From NCBI GenBank assembly GCA_949840905.1, contig CATKXW010000006.1:19073-83072 (forward strand): a stretch of 64,000 nt of DNA, in the 5' to 3' direction. Of this stretch, positions 1 through 8,461 are shown in pieces. A program made the translations under genes and the position numbers. Under the pieces are notes generated by a model, which was given only the letters and a program-made list of their open reading frames with translations, did not search any database and was not told the origin of the DNA. Within the stretch, counting starts at the first letter, position 1. Each line of letters opens with the position of its first letter. The stretch is from an uncultured Eggerthellaceae bacterium. GTDB taxonomy: Bacteria > Actinomycetota > Coriobacteriia > Coriobacteriales > Eggerthellaceae.

Positions 1-2
1 CC

Positions 3-548
3 ATCAACGCTCCCGGAACCGTCGGTCTCGCGGTCGATAGGGCGACCGTGGTAGGGGAGGACGCGGCAGGGGTCCTCACGGGCGAGAGCGTGAGCGGTGC
101 CCTCCGCTCGGCGGTGCCTCAGGAGGTGCCCGTGGCGTCGATCGAGCTGGAGGCCTTGCAAGGCGCTGATGGCTCGACCGTCGTGTCGCGCATTCTCGGT
201 GCAGGCAATCCCGAGAGGTGCGGGGTGGAAGTATCGCTCGGGAGCTCGAACAAGGCTTTGCTGCGCCTGGCTGGAGAGACCTCCTCGATGCTATGGGTTC
301 CTGCGGCCGGATCCGCTCCGAGGATACCCGCTGCCGTATCGGCTCCGGAGAACGCGAGCGGAGAGGGCATCGTCACCGATGACCTGGGCAACGCAGGGCA
401 CATGGGAGAGCTTCCCTTGAGCTACGCCATGAGGCTGTTCCCTGGCTTCGACGTCTATAGGATGCCCGAAGAGGATACGACCAGCGAGCCTGCCGCCCGC
501 ATCGTGTTCACGGTCGATCTGACAGGGCTCTCGCGAGAGGAGTTCTGA
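3..548 (+). CDS. 3' end of an unknown protein (partial)
   Basis: The reading frame is open from the left edge of the window to a TGA at 546-548, so only the last 181 codons are visible and the true start lies upstream. The fragment is rich in Ala, Gly, Val, Ser and Glu and lacks transmembrane segments. I see no motif I can name. Its residues near the C-terminus (SYAMRLFPGFDVY) look like a folded domain rather than a linker. A strong terminator follows 11 bases after the stop, so this is the last gene of its transcript. It could be part of a larger surface or secreted protein, but that is a guess. Confidence 0.6.
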   Translation: MNAPGTVGLAVDRATVVGEDAAGVLTGESVSGALRSAVPQEVPVASIELEALQGADGSTVVSRILGAGNPERCGVEVSLGSSNKALLRLAGETSSMLWVPAAGSAPRIPAAVSAPENASGEGIVTDDLGNAGHMGELPLSYAMRLFPGFDVYRMPEEDTTSEPAARIVFTVDLTGLSREEF

Positions 549-558
549 GCGCTGACAG

Positions 559-596
559 AAGAGCACAGGAAGGAACAGCTTCCTGTGCTCTTTTCG
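559..596 (+). terminator. Rho-independent terminator
   Basis: A perfect 14-bp inverted repeat (559-572 pairs with 579-592) closes a 6-base loop and runs into a short T-tract. It ends the transcript of the unknown gene at 3-548. Confidence 0.9.
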
Positions 597-692
597 TAGC
601 AGCGGACGCAGCGAGGCGAGCGCGGCAGAGGGTTCCCCGCTGTATGGAGGAGGCGCGAGAGAGTGCAAGGCTCAAGAACAAAAGTACCGTAG

Positions 693-710
693 TATGCTAA
701 CATATGTTCC
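693..710 (+). promoter_or_regulatory. LexA-type SOS box overlapping promoter of the Y-family polymerase
   Basis: CTAACATATGTTCC at 697-710 matches the Gram-positive/actinobacterial LexA operator (CGAAC-N4-GTTCG type) with one clear mismatch in the left half. It overlaps a -10-like TATGCT (693-698) and ends directly against the ATG at 711. No Shine-Dalgarno sequence precedes that ATG, so the message is probably leaderless or nearly so. LexA bound here would cover both the -10 region and the start site. Confidence 0.75.
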
Positions 711-1979
711 ATGAAATCAGGGGAGCGCACATATTGTTGCATCGACTTGAAGAGCTTCTATGCCAGTGTGGAATGCGCTGATAGAGGACTCGATCCCTAT
801 GAGACCGACCTGGTGGTGGCCGATCCGGCCCGCGGGGAGAAGACCATCTGTCTGGCGGTGTCACCGGCGCTGAAGGCGAAGGGGGTGCCCGGCCGCTGCC
901 GGGTGTTCCAGATCCCGAAGCACCTCTCCTATATAAAGGCTCGGCCGCGCATGCGGCGCTATATGGAAGCGTCTGCTCAGATAGTGCGCATCTATCTGGA
1001 ATACGTGAGCGCCGAAGACATGCACGTGTATTCCATCGACGAGTGCTTCATCGACCTGACGCCCTATCTCGGACTCTATGGCAAAACGGCTAAAGAGCTG
1101 GTGAACATGCTGCGCGAGGAGGTGCTGCGCCGCACCGGCATCACGGCCACGGCTGGCATCGGTCCCAATCTGTTCTTGGCGAAAGTAGCCCTCGACATAA
1201 CGGCCAAGCACGTGGACGACAACATCGGCTTCCTCGACGAAGAGCTGTTCTGCGAGCAGATATGGGACCATCGGCCCATCACCGACGTGTGGCAGATCGG
1301 CCCTGGCATCGCCCGGCGGTTAGAGGCGCACGGCATTCGCGACCTGCGCGGCGTGGCCCATGCCAGCATCGACATGCTCTATCGCGAGTTCGGCGTGAAC
1401 GCCGAATACCTCATCGACCATGCTTGGGGCCTCGAGCCGTGCACCATCGCCGACATCCATGCTTACGAGCCGAAAGGGAGCTCGCTCGGCAACGGGCAGG
1501 TGCTGCCATGCGATTACTCCTTCGAAGAAGGGCGCATGATATTGCGGGAGATGGTGGATGAGACGGTGCTCGACCTGGTGGGGAAGGGATTGACGACGGA
1601 CCATGTGAGCCTGTACGTGGGTTACCGCAAAGACGAGGGCCTCGCGGGCCACCGAAGCGCGAGCCGCAAGCTGTCCTCCCACACCAGCTCGTTTCGCAAG
1701 CTGTGGACCATCATGGAAGAGCTCTACAACGAGACGGTGGATGCGAGCCGTGCCATTCGCCGCGTCAACATGGCGTTCGGCGGCCTCATGCCTGAAGAGC
1801 ACACCACGCGCGAGCTGTTCGCCGATACCGCCGCCGAAGAGGCGGAGCACGACCGTCAGGAAGCCATCTTGGCCATCAAGAAGAAGTTCGGCACCGATGC
1901 TGTGATGAAGGGGACGTCGCTGAAGGAGAAGGCGCGCGGCTATGAGCGCGCCCATCAGGTAGGGGGCCATCATGAGTGA
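711..1979 (+). CDS. Y-family translesion DNA polymerase (UmuC/DinB-like)
   Basis: A 422-residue error-prone polymerase that would copy past DNA lesions. The N-terminus carries the family's first metal-binding motif (CIDLKSFYASVEC, Asp12), and the second catalytic motif YSIDECFIDL gives Asp110-Glu111. A helix-hairpin-helix stretch (WQIGPGIARRLEAHGI) follows near residue 195, then a little-finger domain and a basic tail. The start is fixed by conservation, because the catalytic motif begins within ten residues. A LexA-type box abuts the start, so SOS induction is expected. The stop overlaps the next small gene by 8 bases. It resembles the UvrX/UmuC-like clade more than classical DinB, but I cannot place it exactly. 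Confidence 0.92.
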   Translation: MKSGERTYCCIDLKSFYASVECADRGLDPYETDLVVADPARGEKTICLAVSPALKAKGVPGRCRVFQIPKHLSYIKARPRMRRYMEASAQIVRIYLEYVSAEDMHVYSIDECFIDLTPYLGLYGKTAKELVNMLREEVLRRTGITATAGIGPNLFLAKVALDITAKHVDDNIGFLDEELFCEQIWDHRPITDVWQIGPGIARRLEAHGIRDLRGVAHASIDMLYREFGVNAEYLIDHAWGLEPCTIADIHAYEPKGSSLGNGQVLPCDYSFEEGRMILREMVDETVLDLVGKGLTTDHVSLYVGYRKDEGLAGHRSASRKLSSHTSSFRKLWTIMEELYNETVDASRAIRRVNMAFGGLMPEEHTTRELFADTAAEEAEHDRQEAILAIKKKFGTDAVMKGTSLKEKARGYERAHQVGGHHE

Positions 1980-2211
1980 GCCGAACGAGCGTGATGCGGT
2001 CTATGCTGCGCTGCGGGCGGCAGCCGCGAAGAGCGAGCATCCCGAGCGCTACATCCTCGGAAAGCCCCACCCTGATCGTGCCAAGCAGTTCAAGCCCTTC
2101 GCTGCCCTGCGCGGCTACACAGACATCATCGCAGAGGAAGTGGAAGCCTTGGGCAGAGACGACGCTATCGGATCGCGGTCGGAGGTGCCTGAGCCGATGG
2201 ACTGGGAGTGA
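1972..2211 (+). CDS. Small partner protein of the Y-family polymerase (YolD-like)
   Basis: A 79-residue soluble protein translated from an ATG that overlaps the polymerase stop (ATGAGTGA), so the two are translationally coupled. The central stretch RAKQFKPFAALRGYTDII resembles the conserved core of small YolD-like proteins found next to UvrX-type polymerases in Firmicutes. That family has been suspected of regulating or assisting the polymerase, but its biochemistry is not settled. Here the tight coupling and shared SOS operator are the main evidence. No catalytic residues or membrane segments are evident. Confidence 0.7.
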   Translation: MSEPNERDAVYAALRAAAAKSEHPERYILGKPHPDRAKQFKPFAALRGYTDIIAEEVEALGRDDAIGSRSEVPEPMDWE

Positions 2212-2266
2212 TGTCGCAGGATCACAGTGCAGACATTCGTTTTCAGGGGAAGAAGATAAGAGAAAG

Positions 2267-2353
2267 TGGTGCGGGTGAAAGGACTTGAACCTTCATGGGC
2301 CGAAGCCCATACGGACCTGAACCGTACGCGTCTGCCAATTCCGCCACACCCGC
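2267..2353 (-). tRNA. tRNA-Leu (anticodon CAG)
   Basis: Read on the minus strand this is an 87-nt class II tRNA. The acceptor stem GCGGGTG pairs with CACCCGC and is followed by an encoded ACCA end. The anticodon loop TTCAGGT gives CAG (reads CUG). There is a long variable arm closed by a TTCG loop and a T-arm containing GGTTCAAGTCC. Confidence 0.97.
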
Positions 2354-2409
2354 ACACCAGAGGTGTCGCGCCGCGCTTCCCTTGAGGGGACGTCGAGCGC
2401 AACTCGTTA

Positions 2410-2438
2410 ATCATACCCGAGGCAGGGAAAGCGTGCAA
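2410..2438 (-). promoter_or_regulatory. Promoter of tRNA-Leu
   Basis: On the minus strand TTGCAC (2438-2433) and TATGAT (2415-2410) are separated by 17 bases, close to the sigma-70-type consensus. Transcription would start about 50 bases before the mature tRNA. A plus-strand TATACT at 2452-2457, directly before the alanine racemase, makes this a divergent promoter region. Confidence 0.75.
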
Positions 2439-2460
2439 GGGTGAGTTTTGCTATACTCGA

Positions 2461-3990
2461 ATGCAAGAAACGACGAGGCACGGTCTAGGTAAGGACGCAG
2501 GGCTCACGAACATGGAAGATCTCCCTAATGGTTTCACTGGCTTCTCTCGCCGCGACCCCAATTTCGAGTCGGCGAGCGAGGCTTTGCGCAAGGCTGAGAT
2601 AGCCCGTCAGTCCATAGACTTCTCCGATCGCGACCGGGAGCATCGTATCGCCCAAGAGGCATCCCGAGCGGCGCGCAGCGGTTGGCAGGCGAACCTCGAT
2701 GGACTGCCTCGTCTCGACCAGATGGGCAGCTTGTGGGGCGGCGGCCCGAGCGTGGGCGGTGCGCAGGATGTGAGCCGCTTCGTCAATTCCGTGGAATACA
2801 ACGGCATCCTCGACAGGCGCTTCGATCTGGAGAAGATCACGGCTATCCCTGAGAAGGACCGCCGCTGGGCGTGGATAGAGATCGACCGCAGCGCTATCCA
2901 GAACAACATGGCCGAGGCGCGTCGCGCCTGTACCCCTGGTACGAAGATCATGGCCGTGGTGAAAGCGGACGGCTACGGTCACGGTGCCGTGCCAGTGGCG
3001 AAGACCGCCGTGAACTCCGGAGCGGAATATTTGGGAGTGGCCACGGTGGATGAGGGCATCGAGCTGCGCGAGGCGCTCATCAACGCACCCATCTTGGTGC
3101 TGAACGAGCCGCCGGCGACGGCCATCCCGTTGTTGTTGGCCTACAAGCTGATGCCGAGCGTCTACACGCCGGAGTTCGCTGTGCGCTACGCCGAAGCGGC
3201 CGACATGGTTGATCAGCGGGCACCTTATCACCTGGCGGTGAACACGGGCATGAACCGCATCGGCGTGCGTCATGAGGAGGCGCTCGGGTTCATGAAGCAG
3301 ATCGGCTTCCATCGCGCTCTTGACCTGAAGGGCGTGTTCACCCATTTCGCCACGGCCGATTCCCCTGAGGTGTTCGATTTCGACATACAGTTGCGGCGCT
3401 TCACCGAGGTGATCGATGACCTGCGCGCTGCGGGGGTGAACCCTGGGCTCGTCCATGCGGCGAACTCGGCGGCGCTGTTCCGCTATCCAGAGGCCCATTT
3501 CGACATGGTGCGCTTGGGCATCGCTCTTTACGGCTATCATCCGTGCCCCGAGACGCGTCGGATGGCGAATCTGAAGCCCGCCATGAGCGTGCACGCGCGC
3601 GTGACCGATGCGAAGACGGTGCCTATGAGCGAGGGCGTCAGCTACGGGCTGAACTATCGCAGCCCCGGTTCGGTGAAGATATGCACGGTGCCTTTGGGCT
3701 ATGCCGATGGCCTGTGCCGCGGGCTCTCCGGTCGCATCGACTTCCTCGTCGATGGCGTGGCCTTTCGACAGGTGGGCGATATCTGCATGGATCAATGCAT
3801 GTTCGAGGTGGACCTGCGCACCTACAACAACCGCCGCGGCGTGAACCCGCAGATCGGCGATGAGGTGATGATCGTGGGCGAGCAGAACGGCATCGCGGTG
3901 ACCATCGACGAGCTGGCCGATCTGATGGGGACCATCCCCTACGAGATAACCCTCGGCTTCTCCCAGCGTCTGCCGCGGCTCTATAAATAG
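2461..3990 (+). CDS. alr: Alanine racemase with a long N-terminal extension
   Basis: A PLP enzyme that interconverts L- and D-alanine for peptidoglycan. The cofactor lysine sits in VVKADGYGHG (Lys168 in this numbering), and the second catalytic region contains the Tyr of SYGLNYRSPG near residue 395. The racemase fold begins around residue 135, whereas most family members start within ten residues of it. The extra N-terminal segment is charged, low in hydrophobics and has no signal peptide. Start choice is uncertain: the ATG at 2461 lies only 4 bases after a -10-like TATACT, and an in-frame ATG at 2512 is the main alternative. Even that start leaves a long extension. The uracil-DNA glycosylase follows after 15 bases. 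Confidence 0.93.
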   Translation: MQETTRHGLGKDAGLTNMEDLPNGFTGFSRRDPNFESASEALRKAEIARQSIDFSDRDREHRIAQEASRAARSGWQANLDGLPRLDQMGSLWGGGPSVGGAQDVSRFVNSVEYNGILDRRFDLEKITAIPEKDRRWAWIEIDRSAIQNNMAEARRACTPGTKIMAVVKADGYGHGAVPVAKTAVNSGAEYLGVATVDEGIELREALINAPILVLNEPPATAIPLLLAYKLMPSVYTPEFAVRYAEAADMVDQRAPYHLAVNTGMNRIGVRHEEALGFMKQIGFHRALDLKGVFTHFATADSPEVFDFDIQLRRFTEVIDDLRAAGVNPGLVHAANSAALFRYPEAHFDMVRLGIALYGYHPCPETRRMANLKPAMSVHARVTDAKTVPMSEGVSYGLNYRSPGSVKICTVPLGYADGLCRGLSGRIDFLVDGVAFRQVGDICMDQCMFEVDLRTYNNRRGVNPQIGDEVMIVGEQNGIAVTIDELADLMGTIPYEITLGFSQRLPRLYK

Positions 3991-4005
3991 GAAGGCGGCC
4001 TCAGA

Positions 4006-4638
4006 ATGCCGGAGAAGAAGCAGCCCATCCCCCTCGATAGCATTCGCGCCCAGGTGGAACGGTGTCATCGCTGTCCGTTGGCCGAAGGGCGCACGCACAC
4101 CGTGTTCGGCACTGGCGACCCTCATGCGCGGGTGCTGATCGTGGGCGAGGCGCCGGGTAAGAACGAGGACCTGCAAGGGGAGCCGTTCGTGGGCGCGGCC
4201 GGCAAGTATCTGAGCGAGCTTCTGGCCATCGCGGGGCTGACCCGCGAGGAGGTGTTCATCGCCAACGTGCTGAAATGCCGCCCGCCCTCTAACCGCGACC
4301 CTCGTCCGGAAGAGATCGAGGCGTGCACGCCCTATCTGCGAGAGCAGACGCGCAGCATCGACCCGGAATACATCGTCACGCTGGGAAACTTCTCCACTAA
4401 GTTCATCCTGAAGACGGAGGTGGGCATCACGCGCCTTCATGGGCAGCTGCATCGGGCCGGGCGCTTCAAGGTGTTTCCCATCTTCCATCCGGCAGCGGCG
4501 CTCTACGACGGCAAGAAGCGCGAGGCTCTGGAGAACGACTTCGTTACCTTGGGCGAGTTGCTGGCTCGGCCCGATGCGCGCGGAGAAGGGTCGACGGTTG
4601 CTTGCGGTGGCGCCTCTGTCGCGCCTGAAGAGCGCTGA
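4006..4638 (+). CDS. Family 4 (Fe-S) uracil-DNA glycosylase
   Basis: Removes uracil from DNA as the first step of base-excision repair. The active-site motif GEAPGKNEDLQGEPFVG (residues 47-63) and the C-terminal HPAA motif (FPIFHPAAAL) are those of family 4 enzymes. Four cysteines (20, 23, 91, 107) are spaced as [4Fe-4S] ligands. The 210-residue length is normal with a short extra tail. The KRRIH-type loop that marks UdgX is not seen. It follows alr by 15 bases with an AGGAAGG-like ribosome site, and its 3' end runs close to folC, so the three genes probably share a transcript. Confidence 0.93.
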   Translation: MPEKKQPIPLDSIRAQVERCHRCPLAEGRTHTVFGTGDPHARVLIVGEAPGKNEDLQGEPFVGAAGKYLSELLAIAGLTREEVFIANVLKCRPPSNRDPRPEEIEACTPYLREQTRSIDPEYIVTLGNFSTKFILKTEVGITRLHGQLHRAGRFKVFPIFHPAAALYDGKKREALENDFVTLGELLARPDARGEGSTVACGGASVAPEER

Positions 4639-4651
4639 GGGCGTCGTTTCA

Positions 4652-6013
4652 GTGGCAGAGCGCACGTCATTCGGGGCCTGCGACGGGGCGGGTGCATTCG
4701 ATGCGGTGGCCTACATCAACGCGCCCTCATGGCAGGCATCGCGACTGGGGCTGCATCGCATGGAGGAGCTGTTAGAGCGGCTCGGGCGTCCCCAGGATAG
4801 CCTGAGGTTCGTTCACGTGGCCGGCACCAACGGCAAAGGCTCCACCTGCGCCTACATCGCTTCGGTGCTGCAGGCTGCGGGGCTTTCCACCGGCTTGTTC
4901 ACCAGTCCTTTCATCGAGACCTTCGAAGAGCGCATTCGCGTGGATGGGGCGGTCATCAGCGCTGCGGAGCTGAAGCGAGCGACGTTGCGGGTGCGCGATG
5001 CGGCTGAAGCCATGGCCGCCGAGCCAGAAGGGGAGCACCCGACGGAGTTCGAGCTCATGTTCGCGGTGGCCTTGGTGCATTTCCGCGCTGCTGGTTGCGC
5101 GGTGGCCGTGGTGGAGGTGGGTCTGGGCGGTCGTCTCGATGCCACGAACGTCATAGAGGCACCGGTCGTGTGCGCTATCACCCGCATCGGATACGATCAT
5201 ACGGCTCTGCTCGGCGACAGCATCGCTGCCATCGCCGGGGAGAAGGCGGGCATCATCAAGCCGGGCGCTGCGGTGGTCACCTGCGAGCAGGTGCCCGAGG
5301 CGGCATCGGTCATCGCTCGCGTTTGCGAAGAGCGAGGATGCTCGTTGCGGGTGGTGCGCAGCGACGAGGTGACGGTGGGGGCGATCGATTGGGAAGCCGT
5401 GCCCCCGCGCCGCTCCTTCGCTTTCGACGGCATCTGCCACGAGACCGCGCTGCTCGCTTCCTATCAGCCTGAGAACGCGGCGGTGGCGTTGGGCGTGTGC
5501 GCGGCGCTGCGTCGAGCCGGTTGGCCCGTCGATCGACGGAGCGAGCAGGAAGGCATCGCATCCGCTCGCTGGCCTGCACGGTTCGAGGTGCTGGGCGTCT
5601 CCCCGCTGCTCATCGTGGACGGTGCTCACAACCTCGATGGGGCCCGTGCGCTGGTAGCTTCGCTCGCGGAAGTGCAAGCTGGCAGGGCGCAGAGCGGTGG
5701 TGGGGTCATCATGGTGATGAGCGTGCTCGCCGACAAGGACTACGAAGCCATGGTGGCGACCCTCGCGGCTCGGGCCCAGGCGTTCTTCACGTTCACAGCG
5801 CCGAGCCCTCGTGCATTGAGCGCCGAGGAGCTGGCTGTCTGTGCTCGCACGGTGGCTCCGAGCGTAGAGGCACATTCGTGTTCGAGCGCTTCGGCGGCTC
5901 TGGAGGGCGCTCTCGCTCGCGCTGATGTCGACGATATCGTGGTCGCTTGCGGCAGTCTCTATTCGGTAGCGGATGTCAAAAAGGCAGCTCAGAAGCTGGG
6001 AGGGATCGGCTGA
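4652..6013 (+). CDS. folC: Folylpolyglutamate synthase / dihydrofolate synthase (FolC)
   Basis: An ATP-dependent Mur-ligase-family enzyme that adds glutamate to (dihydro)folate. The P-loop AGTNGKGST lies at residues 57-65, and later motifs include EVGLGGRLDATNV and DGAHNLDGARAL. I chose the GTG at 4652 because GAGGG lies 10 bases upstream and the resulting 453 residues match family length. The frame is open further upstream, but there it runs through the glycosylase gene in another phase. The C-terminus includes VVACGSLYSVADV, typical of the family. A bidirectional hairpin follows the stop. Confidence 0.93.
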   Translation: MAERTSFGACDGAGAFDAVAYINAPSWQASRLGLHRMEELLERLGRPQDSLRFVHVAGTNGKGSTCAYIASVLQAAGLSTGLFTSPFIETFEERIRVDGAVISAAELKRATLRVRDAAEAMAAEPEGEHPTEFELMFAVALVHFRAAGCAVAVVEVGLGGRLDATNVIEAPVVCAITRIGYDHTALLGDSIAAIAGEKAGIIKPGAAVVTCEQVPEAASVIARVCEERGCSLRVVRSDEVTVGAIDWEAVPPRRSFAFDGICHETALLASYQPENAAVALGVCAALRRAGWPVDRRSEQEGIASARWPARFEVLGVSPLLIVDGAHNLDGARALVASLAEVQAGRAQSGGGVIMVMSVLADKDYEAMVATLAARAQAFFTFTAPSPRALSAEELAVCARTVAPSVEAHSCSSASAALEGALARADVDDIVVACGSLYSVADVKKAAQKLGGIG

Positions 6014-6085
6014 TCGAAGGGGTCCTGCCCGCGAAGCGAGCGGGTCGGTCCGATGGCCTTCGTGACAAGGAGAACGTCGTGACAA

Positions 6086-6126
6086 GAAGAACGCCCCTGC
6101 GGTCATCGACCACAGGGGCGTTCTTC
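6086..6126. terminator. Bidirectional terminator between folC and hpf
   Basis: A perfect 14-bp inverted repeat (6086-6099 with 6113-6126) with a 13-base loop lies between two convergent genes. Neither side has a long T-tract, so it may work as a weak terminator or an mRNA 3'-end protector for both. Confidence 0.75.
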
Positions 6127-6159
6127 GGTCTTAGGGTCGTAGTGCGATCGGCCGCTGGG

Positions 6160-6741
6160 CTAGTCAGCCTGCTTGAGGAGGCCGTAGCCGCCGTCGTTGC
6201 GGCGATAGAGCACGCACACTTTGCTGGTGTCGCGCTCGGTGAAGGCATAGAAGTCATGGCCGATGAGGTCGATCTCGATGAGGGCCTCGTCCACGGTGAG
6301 GGGAGCGAAGTCGATCTCCTTGGTGCGGACCACTTCATCATCGGCCAGCTCGCTCATCAGCTTATCGAGGTCGAGCTCGGTCTCCGGATGGGCATCCTCG
6401 TGCACGTAGTCGACGATCTTCTCGGTGGCGCGGGTACGCTTGTCGATGATGCGGGTCTTGTACTTGCGCAGCTGACGAACCACCTTAGCGGCGGCCACGT
6501 CGATGGCGGCGTACATGTCCTCTTCGGTCTCTTCCACGCGGGCCAGATGACCCTTTACCAGCACGGTCACCTCGCAGACAGCAGGGCGCGGATTGGCCGG
6601 GTTCTTCTCTTGGCGCAGGACGACCTCGACGGAGGTGGGGTCGACGTCCAGCACTTCGATGGCACCGCCGATCTTCTCTTCCGCGTAGTTGCGAAGAGCG
6701 TCGGTGACGAGCATTTTGCGTCCAGAAACGATGACATCCAT
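6160..6741 (-). CDS. hpf: Long-form ribosome hibernation promoting factor
   Basis: Binds 30S subunits and drives ribosome dimerisation in stationary phase. The N-terminal ~100 residues form the S30AE/YfiA-like domain (starting MDVIVSGRKMLVTDALRNY). A charged linker follows, and then the long-form dimerisation domain (EALIEIDLIGHDFYAF through VCVLYRRNDGGYGLL), which marks it as long HPF rather than short HPF or RaiA. The 193-residue length is typical. A GAGGTAA ribosome site precedes the ATG at a normal distance. It is a single-gene unit facing folC and diverging from nhaA. Confidence 0.95.
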   Translation of the reverse strand: MDVIVSGRKMLVTDALRNYAEEKIGGAIEVLDVDPTSVEVVLRQEKNPANPRPAVCEVTVLVKGHLARVEETEEDMYAAIDVAAAKVVRQLRKYKTRIIDKRTRATEKIVDYVHEDAHPETELDLDKLMSELADDEVVRTKEIDFAPLTVDEALIEIDLIGHDFYAFTERDTSKVCVLYRRNDGGYGLLKQAD

Positions 6742-6850
6742 GATGATTACCTCGCAAGAATAGACCGATAGATACAGTACCTAGGATACCTTAAATAGCA
6801 CTGCGGAAACGGCGGAATCGCGTGGCGGCACAGCAACGCTTCCGTAGTGG

Positions 6851-6872
6851 TTCGGTAACGAAATGGTATCAT
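6851..6872 (+). promoter_or_regulatory. Possible nhaA promoter with palindromic operator
   Basis: A small palindrome (TTCG-GTAA-CGAA, 6851-6862) lies just upstream of a -10-like TATCAT (6867-6872), in the gap between divergent hpf and nhaA. No good -35 is evident. The role is a guess from position. Confidence 0.35.
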
Positions 6873-6923
6873 GCCTCACCATGAACGTGCGCAGGCCCAT
6901 GGCTTGCGAAAGACTGGAAGATC

Positions 6924-8414
6924 ATGGAAGCGCCCGCGAGCTCGCGAGGCCGTCGATTCACGGGAGCGATCGCGATGACCCACGAAGAAGAGCCAGGCTA
7001 TGAGCGTCCGAGCGGCACGAACCCCGACCCTCACGACATCCTCATCGACGAGGTGAAGGGGCATCATCGTCGCTTCATGAAGCTCATCCATCTCACGCAC
7101 TCCTCCACGCGCGCCGCTGGCGTGATGCTGGGGGCGGCCATCGTGTCCATCATCATCGCCAACACCGGGCTCTACGAGGGCTTCTTGGAGTTCTGGTCCA
7201 CCCATGTGGCGGTGAGCATAGGCGAGCTTCATGGCGAGATGTCGTTGCTGCATGTGGTGAACGATCTGCTCATGGCGCTGTTCTTCCTGCTCATCGGCTT
7301 GGAGATAAAGTACGAGACCACCGTGGGCGAGCTCACGAACATCCGCCAGGCCGCGCTGCCCATCATCGCGGCGATGGGCGGCGTGCTCATGCCCATCGTG
7401 GTGTATTCGCTCATCAACGCGGGGGATCCGGCCACCGCGGGCGGTTGGGGCGTTCCAACGGCCACCGACATCGCGTTCGCTCTGGGCATCATGGCGCTTT
7501 TGGGCGATCGGGTGCCCACGGGCGTGAAGGTGTTCCTCTCGACGCTGGCCGTGGCCGACGACATCATCGCCATCCTGGTCATCGCCATCTTCTACGGTGC
7601 GGCTCCCTCGATCCCGTGGCTTCTGGCCGCGGCGGCGGTGCTGGTCGTGCTCATCGTGATGAACCGGATGCACGTGTTCGCGCTGACCCCCTACATGCTG
7701 GTGGGCATGGTGCTGTGGTTCTGCGTATACCTGTCGGGGGTGCATGCCACCATCGCTGGCGTGCTGCTGGCCATCGCCATCCCCAGTGGTTCGCGGGTGA
7801 AGCTGAGCAACTTCTTGGATTGGTCGCGGGAGCGGGTGGAAGAGGCTGGCGAGATCTACGATGCCGATGCGCCCGTGGTCACGCAGCCCGAGTACATCAC
7901 CACGGTGAAGTCCATCTCGCGCATCTCCCGCCAGGTGCTGCCGCCGGTCACGCGGCTGGAGCACAAGCTTCATCCGTGGGTGTACTTCGCGGTGCTGCCG
8001 CTGTTCGCTCTGGCGAACGCTGATGTGAGCTTCGCTGGAAGCGACATCGGCGCCATGTTGGGCAGCCCAGTGCTCATGGGCGTGTTCTTCGGCCTGGTGC
8101 TGGGCAAGCCGCTGGGCATCATGCTCTTCAGCTTCCTGGCCGTGAAGCTGCGCATAGCCAGCCTGCCGGAGCGCGTGAACTGGATGCACATGCTGGGCGC
8201 CGCCATATTGGGAGGCGTTGGCTTCACCATGGCCATCTTCGTGGCGAACCTGGCTTATGCCGACCCTTCTCTCATCGCTGACGCGAAGCTGGCCATCCTG
8301 ACGGCATCGTTGGTGGCGGGCGTGGTGGGCTTCGTCGTGCTGTACCGCCAAGCCGCCTCCGCACCGGAAGAGAACGACCCGGAGGCCACAGCGAAGGAGC
8401 CGATGATCTTCTGA
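6924..8414 (+). CDS. nhaA: Na+/H+ antiporter NhaA
   Basis: A 12-helix membrane antiporter that exchanges protons for Na+ and controls pH and sodium. The paired transport aspartates are present in LAVADDIIAILVIAIFY, and the earlier conserved stretch VPTATDIAFALGIMALLGDR is intact. An acidic and His-rich cytoplasmic N-terminus of about 55 residues precedes the first helix. The loop between the fifth/sixth and later helices is longer and more charged than in E. coli, giving 496 residues instead of about 390. Start choice is between ATG 6924 (GGAAG ribosome site close by) and ATG 6975. It stands alone as a transcription unit. Confidence 0.93.
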   Translation: MEAPASSRGRRFTGAIAMTHEEEPGYERPSGTNPDPHDILIDEVKGHHRRFMKLIHLTHSSTRAAGVMLGAAIVSIIIANTGLYEGFLEFWSTHVAVSIGELHGEMSLLHVVNDLLMALFFLLIGLEIKYETTVGELTNIRQAALPIIAAMGGVLMPIVVYSLINAGDPATAGGWGVPTATDIAFALGIMALLGDRVPTGVKVFLSTLAVADDIIAILVIAIFYGAAPSIPWLLAAAAVLVVLIVMNRMHVFALTPYMLVGMVLWFCVYLSGVHATIAGVLLAIAIPSGSRVKLSNFLDWSRERVEEAGEIYDADAPVVTQPEYITTVKSISRISRQVLPPVTRLEHKLHPWVYFAVLPLFALANADVSFAGSDIGAMLGSPVLMGVFFGLVLGKPLGIMLFSFLAVKLRIASLPERVNWMHMLGAAILGGVGFTMAIFVANLAYADPSLIADAKLAILTASLVAGVVGFVVLYRQAASAPEENDPEATAKEPMIF

Positions 8415-8461
8415 GACGCTCGCCCCTTGATGGTGCGCTGTCTGTCGGCGCCGTTCCGTGG

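Noticed and set aside
4439..4651. FolC starting at ATG 4439
   Set aside because: This would place 71 extra residues inside the glycosylase gene in another frame; they do not resemble FolC, and GTG 4652 has a ribosome site.
2485..4665. Very long minus-strand open frame (726 codons) opposite alr and the glycosylase gene
   Set aside because: It is the antisense of well-conserved genes in G+C-rich DNA, is rich in His/Arg/Ala without any domain, and lacks a ribosome site.
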